DNA of 6,086 nt from an uncultured bacterium. Lineage in GTDB: Bacteria; Patescibacteriota; Saccharimonadia; Saccharimonadales; Saccharimonadaceae. The notes below the pieces were generated by a model. It saw nothing but the letters and a program-made list of their open reading frames with translations, was not told where the DNA came from and ran no database searches. The DNA is taken from contig USNP01000034.1 in the NCBI GenBank assembly GCA_900556165.1, positions 1-6,086 on the forward strand. Direction: 5' to 3'. The translations under genes were made by a program, and so were the position numbers. Positions 1-6,086 of the stretch are shown piece after piece; position 1 is the first letter of the stretch; each line of letters opens with the position of its first letter.

Positions 1-37
1 TCGCTATTATTTTACTCCGCGTGCTGAACTATTTACC

Positions 38-87
38 ATTATACTTAATAGGATTTTAAAAGTCAAGGGTTTTTTTGAAGATTTTTT
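38..87 (-). promoter_or_regulatory. Strong leftward sigma-70-type promoter with UP-like A-tracts
   Basis: Read on the minus strand there is a -35 box TTGACT (61-66), a spacer of exactly 17 bases (44-60) and a perfect -10 box TATAAT (38-43). Upstream of the -35 box lie two A-tracts on the minus strand, seven A at 70-76 and six A at 82-87, with centres about 11-12 bp apart, close to one helical turn. This is the arrangement of an UP element that binds the RNA polymerase alpha subunit. Transcription would begin near position 31-32 and run out of the left edge. The roughly 30 bases of transcript visible contain a GGAG but no start codon at a suitable distance, so the gene served lies outside the window and could be a protein or a stable RNA. 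Confidence 0.75.
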
Positions 88-90
88 AGG

Positions 91-120
91 AAAATTAAAT
101 AGGCCCAAAAGCCTACTTAA
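91..120 (-). terminator. Intrinsic terminator of the gyrase operon
   Basis: On the minus strand the arm TTAAGTAGGC (111-120) pairs with GCCTATTTAA (95-104) around a six-base loop (105-110). This gives a 10-bp stem with one G-U wobble, followed directly by TTTT (91-94). The stem begins six bases after the stop codon of the PAP2-like gene, so it closes the gyrB-gyrA-PAP2 transcript. The wobble pair becomes an A-C mismatch in a plus-strand transcript, so the structure is better as a minus-strand terminator. It also insulates the operon from the new promoter that starts just beyond it. Confidence 0.8.
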
Positions 121-126
121 TTTATA

Positions 127-552
127 TTATAGTCCGAGGAAAAAAGCTACACATCCGATAAAAATTCCAATCGCAGAACCAACTGCAACTTCCAAAGGAG
201 TGTGACCCTTTACAACTCGAACTTTTTTAATTTTCAAATTCTGAGATTCGATTATTTCGTTTATTCTTTGAGCTTGAACACCATTCGAAAACCTAACTTT
301 CATAGAATCATAGATAACGATCATTGCAAAAACGAAAGCCAAGCCAAAAATCGATGAATAAACCCCTTCATGAAGCGCAATAAGTGTCGCAAGCGCGATC
401 ACCACTGAACTGTGAGAACTTGGCATTCCGCCACTTTCAGTAATAATCCGCTTCAATTTTGCGCTTTTATCTTTTCGAATTTCAAGAATATATTTAGCAC
501 CTTGCGCAATTACCCACGCCAACACGAAAACTACTAAATATCTTGGCATCAT
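127..552 (-). CDS. Divergent PAP2 family membrane protein (DUF212, YuiD-like)
   Basis: A 141-residue integral membrane protein that matches the divergent PAP2 / DUF212 family (COG1963, Bacillus subtilis YuiD). Visible family motifs are [10 protein letters not shown] (residues 40-49), YDSMKVR...GVQAQRIN (81-98) and GHTPLEV (116-122). The His47 and His117 regions correspond to the two histidine motifs of PAP2 acid phosphatases. Hydrophobic segments lie at about 4-22, 50-60, 66-81 and 122-141. Members are presumed lipid-phosphate or polyprenyl-phosphate phosphatases, but the substrate is not established. The middle motif departs from the usual YDAxGVRR form: Lys85 replaces the glycine and Phe88 the second arginine. 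The start overlaps the gyrA stop as ATGA. A second ATG follows immediately (549-547) and is better spaced from the ribosome binding site, so the true start may be Met2. The gene ends with TAA six bases before a terminator. Family assignment is firm; enzymatic activity is inferred. Confidence 0.9.
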   Translation of the reverse strand: MMPRYLVVFVLAWVIAQGAKYILEIRKDKSAKLKRIITESGGMPSSHSSVVIALATLIALHEGVYSSIFGLAFVFAMIVIYDSMKVRFSNGVQAQRINEIIESQNLKIKKVRVVKGHTPLEVAVGSAIGIFIGCVAFFLGL

Positions 553-3044
553 TCTTCCTCTCTACTTTCTTCCATTAAACCAACACTAGCAACAGTGTCC
601 CCCTCTGAAAGTTTCATAATTCTAACACCTTGCGTTGTGCGGCCAAGTGTTGGAATATCTTTAACTGCGACACGGATTGTTTGACCGCAGCTTGAAATCA
701 TCAGTGCATCAGAAACAGCTTCCGGCAAAGTTTGAACAGATACAATTGGACCAGTTTTTGCAGTCGTAATTGCTGCTTTAACACCAATTCCACCACGATG
801 TTTAACTTCGAAATTCGAAACTTTCGTAGCTTTTCCATATCCGTTAGCTGAAATAACAAGAAGTTTTTGTGTTCCATCTTTAGCAACATCCATTCCAACA
901 ACATTATCATTTGGTCGGAGACGAACGCCGCGTACACCGCGGGCAGCACGACCCATTGATCGAACGTCATTTTCATTAAATCGAACCGCTTGACCCGCCG
1001 ATGTCGAAACGATAATATCGCTCTGACCATCAGTTTTCTGAATCCAACGAAGCTCATCACCTTCATCAAGATTAATTGCATTCAAACCATTTGTTCGAAT
1101 ATTTGCAAAATCTTTAATTGCAGTCTTTTTTACAGTACCCTTTACAGTAGCCATAAAGAGATAATCTTCTGTACTACTATTTTGTTCAAGCTTGATGATT
1201 GATGTAATTTTTTCTTCAGGTTGAAGTTGTAATAGATTTACTGCTGCAACGCCTTTTGCTTGAAGGCTAGCCGCTGGAACTTCATAAGCTTTAAGCCTAA
1301 ATACTCGACCTTTATTTGTAAAGAACAATAACCAATCGTGTGTACTTGCTGGAACTAACTGATCAATAATATCTTGATCCTTTGTTGTCATTCCGCGCTT
1401 ACCTTTTCCACCACGATTTTGTCGGCGATAGTCTGTAAGAAGAGTTCTTTTGATGTAATTTTCACCCGTTAAAAGAATTACACTTTCTTCTTCAGGAATC
1501 AGCTCTTCGTCTGAGAATTTACCAAGTTCATGATTGATAATCTTAGTTTTACGCTCATCGCCATATTTCTCTTTCATTTCGAGAAGCTCTTCTTTAATGA
1601 TTCGAAGGATTTCATTCTCGTCGGCGAGAATAGCTTCAAGTTCGCCAATAAGTTTCAATAGTGCAGCTAATTCTTCTTCGATCGCTTCACGCTCCAGTCC
1701 GGTCAATCGGCGGAGTTGCATCGCAAGAATCGCTTTTGCTTGAATTTCAGTTAGACCAAATTTTTCACGCAAAGCTTTTTCAGCAATATCAGTAGTTTTC
1801 GAAGCTCGAATTGTTGCAATAACTTCATCAATGTGATCAAGCGCAATCTTTAAGCCTTCCAAAATATGTGCACGAGCTTTTGCTTTCTTAAGTTCGAATT
1901 CTGTTCGGCGACGAACAACATGACGACGGTGTTTAACGAATTCATCAAGCATTTCTTTCAAACCAAGCACTCGAGGCTGAACACCATCAACCAATGCAAG
2001 CATGTTGTAGTGGAAGTTTGACTGGAGTGGCGTTAATTTGTAGAGCTGGTTGAGAACCTTCTTTGGATACGCATCTTTTTTAAGGTCAATTACAATCTTA
2101 ACTGTTCCACGTGCAGATTCATCTCGAAGGTCAGCAATTGAAGTAACCTTCTTCTCCTTTACTAATTCGGCAATCTTTTCGATTAGGGAAGCTTTATTTA
2201 CGTTGTATGGAATTTCTGAGACAACGATTTGATGACGACCGCGTTTAGTTTCAACAATTTCAGCAATCGCTCGCATAGTAACACTTCCGCGACCAGTTTG
2301 ATAAGCTTGAATCATTGGAGCTCCACCGTAGACTATGGCACCAGTTGGGAAATCTGGACCCTTAACATGTTTCATTAAATCTTCGAGCTTAGCTTCTGGA
2401 TTATTTATAAGTTCAACCGTTGCATCGACAATTTCGCTTAAATTGTGAGTTGGAATACTTGTTGCCATACCAACAGCAATACCCATTTGACCATTTAAAA
2501 GAAGATTTGGTAATTTTGCTGGAAGAACTGATGGTTCACTTTCAGAACCGTCGTAGTTTGGTCGAAAATCAACAGTGTCTTTATCAAGATCGTTTAACAA
2601 GATATCACCAATTCGACCAAGACGTGCCTCAGTATAACGCATCGCAGCAGCCGGATCGCCATCCATTGAACCAAAGTTTCCTTGTCCTTCAACAAGAGGA
2701 TATCGCATCACCCAATCTTGTGCTAAACGAACCATTGAGTCGTAAATTGAGCTATCGCCGTGTGGGTGGTATTTACCCATAACATCACCAGCAATTTTTG
2801 CAGATTTAGTAAATTTACCACCTGGCCTTAGCCCTTGCTCGCCCATAGCGTATAAAATACGACGATGCACTGGTTTTAAACCATCACGAACATCTGGTAG
2901 AGCACGGTCAATAATAACACTCATGGAATATCTTAAGAAAGAATCTTCCATAACATCTTCTACGCTACGAAATTCTAGATGTTTTGAGTGATTTTGTTGT
3001 TCAATGATTTCGCCTTCAATAGGTTTTTTGTTGTTGTCTTCCAT
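549..3044 (-). CDS. gyrA: DNA gyrase subunit A
   Basis: Breakage-and-rejoining subunit of DNA gyrase (type IIA topoisomerase), which with GyrB introduces negative supercoils in the cytoplasm. It is 831 residues, a usual full length. Order: a hydrophilic extension of about 27 residues; winged-helix domain with [16 protein letters not shown] (47-62), the quinolone-region motif YHPHGDSS (92-99) and catalytic Tyr137 in [10 protein letters not shown]; tower and coiled-coil region to about 510; then the C-terminal DNA-wrapping beta-pinwheel. The GyrA-box QNRGGKG (542-548) opens the pinwheel and marks it as gyrase rather than topoisomerase IV. Degenerate box-like repeats recur near 596, 651, 697, 748 and 801, consistent with six blades. 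Ser98 and Asp102 align with Escherichia coli Ser83 and Asp87, so the quinolone-sensitive residues are retained. The acidic tail is very short (EESREEE). The gene starts 2 bases after gyrB with a weak ribosome binding site and ends in a 4-base ATGA overlap with the next gene. Confidence 0.98.
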   Translation of the reverse strand: MEDNNKKPIEGEIIEQQNHSKHLEFRSVEDVMEDSFLRYSMSVIIDRALPDVRDGLKPVHRRILYAMGEQGLRPGGKFTKSAKIAGDVMGKYHPHGDSSIYDSMVRLAQDWVMRYPLVEGQGNFGSMDGDPAAAMRYTEARLGRIGDILLNDLDKDTVDFRPNYDGSESEPSVLPAKLPNLLLNGQMGIAVGMATSIPTHNLSEIVDATVELINNPEAKLEDLMKHVKGPDFPTGAIVYGGAPMIQAYQTGRGSVTMRAIAEIVETKRGRHQIVVSEIPYNVNKASLIEKIAELVKEKKVTSIADLRDESARGTVKIVIDLKKDAYPKKVLNQLYKLTPLQSNFHYNMLALVDGVQPRVLGLKEMLDEFVKHRRHVVRRRTEFELKKAKARAHILEGLKIALDHIDEVIATIRASKTTDIAEKALREKFGLTEIQAKAILAMQLRRLTGLEREAIEEELAALLKLIGELEAILADENEILRIIKEELLEMKEKYGDERKTKIINHELGKFSDEELIPEEESVILLTGENYIKRTLLTDYRRQNRGGKGKRGMTTKDQDIIDQLVPASTHDWLLFFTNKGRVFRLKAYEVPAASLQAKGVAAVNLLQLQPEEKITSIIKLEQNSSTEDYLFMATVKGTVKKTAIKDFANIRTNGLNAINLDEGDELRWIQKTDGQSDIIVSTSAGQAVRFNENDVRSMGRAARGVRGVRLRPNDNVVGMDVAKDGTQKLLVISANGYGKATKVSNFEVKHRGGIGVKAAITTAKTGPIVSVQTLPEAVSDALMISSCGQTIRVAVKDIPTLGRTTQGVRIMKLSEGDTVASVGLMEESREEE
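557..560 (-). promoter_or_regulatory. Ribosome binding site of the PAP2-like gene, inside the gyrA 3' end
   Basis: GAGG (within AGAGAGGAAG on the minus strand) lies in the last glutamate-rich codons of gyrA. It is 4 bases from the ATG at 552-550 and 7 bases from the adjacent ATG at 549-547. The 7-base spacing is the more typical one, which leaves the exact start open between the two tandem ATGs. Both options overlap the gyrA TGA (549-551) and would be translationally coupled to it. Confidence 0.6.
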
Positions 3045-5037
<1,993 letters not shown>

Positions 5038-5069
5038 ATTCAGAATTTCCATAAATAAATTATATCTGT

Positions 5070-5098
5070 ATTATACCGTATTTTTTTAAAAAATTCAA
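5070..5098 (-). promoter_or_regulatory. gyrB operon promoter
   Basis: On the minus strand a -35 box TTGAAT (5093-5098) is followed by a 17-base spacer and a perfect -10 box TATAAT (5070-5075). Transcription would start near 5063, giving a leader of about 36 bases before gyrB. The spacer is almost entirely a run of T followed by a run of A, an easily bent and melted sequence. Since gyrase promoters in several bacteria respond to DNA relaxation, this spacer is a plausible place for such control, but nothing in the sequence proves it. Confidence 0.75.
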
Positions 5099-5111
5099 AT
5101 AAAGCTTATTT

Positions 5112-5139
5112 TTTACCAAAAAATGTGCTAAAATATAAT
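5112..5139 (+). promoter_or_regulatory. Promoter of the rightward membrane-protein operon
   Basis: A -35-like box TTTACC (5112-5117, four of six consensus positions) is followed by a 16-base spacer and a perfect TATAAT (5134-5139). The expected start site is around 5145-5147, only about 11-13 bases before the ATG at 5158. The ribosome binding site would then lie at the very 5' end of the transcript. This promoter stands back to back with that of gyrB; only 13 bases separate the two -35 boxes. Confidence 0.65.
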
Positions 5140-5145
5140 CATAAG

Positions 5146-5150
5146 TAAGG
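5146..5150 (+). promoter_or_regulatory. Ribosome binding site of the DUF11-like gene
   Basis: TAAGG followed by seven bases and ATG (5158). It matches the left half of the Shine-Dalgarno consensus and supports this start over the next in-frame ATG (Met15). Confidence 0.55.
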
Positions 5151-5157
5151 TGGGTTT

Positions 5158-5895
5158 ATGTTTAAAGATATTATTTTAAGCTATTATCGCAGCCCTTCAA
5201 TGGGTTCAAAAGTTGATGATTATAAGAAAAAACTCCAGAAAGATTTACGTTGGTGGACTTTTAGCTTTTTTACTATTATTTTTGTATTTTTTACAATATT
5301 CTTATCATTAATATTACCTAAAAACAACTCTTTCGAAAAGATAATTATAGTAAAAAACACAACAACAAATCCAAATCTACTCTACAATGTTAAATCTACA
5401 GCAAAACACATTCTTGAACAAAATGACGTTATTTCATATACTTTAACAGTCCGAAATAATTCTAACTTGGTTCAATTTTCGAATTTTGAAATAGATCTAA
5501 CAGACGCCTTAAAGTATGCAGATCTACTCGATGGCGGAGATTATAAAATTAAAGGTAAATCTATTTACTGGAATACTGAACAAATAGACCCTGCAAGTTC
5601 TAAAAGTAAAATCTTTGCGTTAAAAATGAAAAATAAATTTCCTATAGTTAGTCAAAAAAATAAATTCTCTACATGCGACATAAAATTATTTTTTGGAAAT
5701 AATTTATCAAATAAGATTAAATGCCCCACAACACAATTCTTTAATGACATTATATCAATTTTAACTATAGATAGTTCATATAACCTATTTTTCATTATTG
5801 TTCTATTTATTGTTTCAATAGTAATGATAGTTCGTATAAACTTATTATACAAGGAAATATCATTTTTTAGTCGACATTTGAAGGAGTTACAATGA
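5158..5895 (+). CDS. Two-pass membrane protein with extracytoplasmic DUF11-like domain, function unknown
   Basis: A 245-residue protein that I do not recognise as a named gene. A basic N-terminal segment (YKKKLQKDLRWW, 22-33) precedes a first membrane helix at about 34-53. A second helix at about 209-225 is followed by a short basic tail. By the positive-inside rule both ends face the cytoplasm and about 155 residues lie outside. Within that loop, about 88-160 resembles a DUF11 beta-sandwich: NDVISYTLTVRNNSN (89-103), IDLTDAL (112-118), and a tryptophan followed by a DPASSKSKIFALKM stretch (138-157), matching the family's 'YTLTVTNxG ... DxLP ... W..xxLxPG' layout. There is no clear LP-type bend after the DLTDAL. 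Cys173 and Cys189 sit at its far end and could form a disulfide. No sorting signal or cleavable signal peptide is seen. The gene has its own promoter and overlaps the next gene by ATGA. It is much more AT-rich than the gyrase genes. A cell-surface or envelope role is inferred. Confidence 0.85.
   Translation: MFKDIILSYYRSPSMGSKVDDYKKKLQKDLRWWTFSFFTIIFVFFTIFLSLILPKNNSFEKIIIVKNTTTNPNLLYNVKSTAKHILEQNDVISYTLTVRNNSNLVQFSNFEIDLTDALKYADLLDGGDYKIKGKSIYWNTEQIDPASSKSKIFALKMKNKFPIVSQKNKFSTCDIKLFFGNNLSNKIKCPTTQFFNDIISILTIDSSYNLFFIIVLFIVSIVMIVRINLLYKEISFFSRHLKELQ
5881..5886 (+). promoter_or_regulatory. Ribosome binding site of the last gene
   Basis: AAGGAG lies five bases before the ATG at 5892, within the final codons of the DUF11-like gene. 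It is the best Shine-Dalgarno sequence in the window and shows that the short reading frame starting there is a real gene. Confidence 0.8.
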
Positions 5896-6086
5896 AAAAC
5901 AGCACAAACTACTCTAAAATTTTAGATTTTATTCATAAAGACTCAAACATATGGAATAAAATTATTAAAACAATCTTTCATCTAAAAACCTTCGAAAGAT
6001 TGTTTGATACTTTAGAAATAATAGTGAAGCCAAAAATATTTTTTCTTTCATTATTACTATCTTTACTAACTTTCTACCTTTTATTA
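5892..6086 (+). CDS. N-terminal part of an unidentified membrane protein (cut by the window edge)
   Basis: The ATG overlaps the preceding TGA (ATGA, 5892-5895) and the frame stays open for 65 codons to the right edge. The protein starts MKNSTNYSKILDF, continues as a basic, amphipathic stretch of about 45 residues (KIIKTIFHLKTFERLFD, 23-39), and then enters a strongly hydrophobic segment from about residue 49 (IFFLSLLLSLLTFYLLL) that looks like a first membrane helix. The N-terminus is probably cytoplasmic. The overlap and strong ribosome binding site imply co-translation with the DUF11-like protein and possibly a joint complex. Family and total length cannot be judged from this fragment. Codons 26-38 contain a perfect inverted repeat. 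Confidence 0.8.
   Translation, partial: MKNSTNYSKILDFIHKDSNIWNKIIKTIFHLKTFERLFDTLEIIVKPKIFFLSLLLSLLTFYLLL
5968..6005. repeat. Perfect 12-bp inverted repeat inside the last gene
   Basis: AAACAATCTTTC (5968-5979) and GAAAGATTGTTT (5994-6005) are exact reverse complements separated by 14 bases. In the sense transcript the hairpin is followed only by GATACTTT, a poor U-tract. In the antisense direction the downstream sequence is TAATAATTTTATT, more terminator-like. It lies within coding sequence about 75 bases after the start codon. Confidence 0.6.

Noticed and set aside
2420..2782. 120-codon open frame on the plus strand inside gyrA
   Set aside because: Antisense shadow of the highly conserved GyrA catalytic domain; no ribosome binding site and a low-complexity translation.
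549..3044. Possibility that the A subunit is topoisomerase IV ParC
   Set aside because: A complete GyrA-box (residues 542-548) and a full six-blade C-terminal domain point to gyrase.
5059..5064. Second minus-strand TATAAT downstream of the gyrB -10 box
   Set aside because: No -35-like hexamer at a 16-18 base spacing; the box at 5070-5075 pairs well with TTGAAT.
5652..5852. 66-codon minus-strand frame opposite the DUF11-like gene
   Set aside because: AT-rich antisense shadow; the plus-strand gene has promoter, ribosome binding site, domain signal and a coupled downstream gene.

Overview
The window carries a DNA gyrase operon from a low-G+C bacterium, read leftward (minus strand), and the start of an uncharacterised membrane-protein operon read rightward. 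The organism is most likely a member of the Patescibacteria (Candidate Phyla Radiation), with Saccharibacteria (TM7) as my best guess. This is an inference from the AT-rich genome, the short 659-residue GyrB with an S-S-G-L-H-G-V-G lid motif, the divergent-PAP2 gene attached to the gyrase genes, and the small membrane protein with a DUF11-like domain. The standard bacterial code fits throughout: TGA ends two genes inside ATGA overlaps and tryptophan is TGG. That argues against the UGA-glycine lineages (Gracilibacteria, Absconditabacteria). A phylogenetic placement would settle it.

Layout from left to right. Positions 1-126 hold no gene. They contain a near-consensus leftward promoter (38-66) with two A-tracts upstream, firing out of the window, and just before it the intrinsic terminator (91-120) of the gyrase operon. 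Then come the three operon genes on the minus strand, transcribed gyrB -> gyrA -> divergent-PAP2 membrane protein. They are packed with a 2-base gap between gyrB and gyrA and a 4-base overlap between gyrA and the PAP2-like gene. The 131-base gap 5027-5157 holds two back-to-back promoters, one for gyrB (minus) and one for the plus-strand operon. The plus-strand operon starts with a two-pass membrane protein carrying an extracytoplasmic DUF11-like domain. It overlaps by ATGA a second membrane protein that runs off the right edge.

GyrA and GyrB together form the A2B2 gyrase that adds negative supercoils using ATP. Both look complete and functional: the GHKL ATPase, TOPRIM metal site, catalytic tyrosine and GyrA-box are all present. 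The third gene is a membrane protein of the YuiD/DUF212 family with no known role in supercoiling. Its link to gyrase appears to be transcriptional and translational coupling only. The plus-strand pair is of unknown function and much more AT-rich than the gyrase genes. It is the least explained part of the window.

I did not find mobile elements, CRISPR arrays, tRNAs or rRNAs inside the window. The main points worth a second look are the strong promoter aimed out of the left edge, the divergent gyrase promoter region, a lysine at the coumarin-critical arginine position of GyrB, the uncharacterised DUF11-like membrane pair, and a perfect 12-bp inverted repeat inside the truncated last gene.
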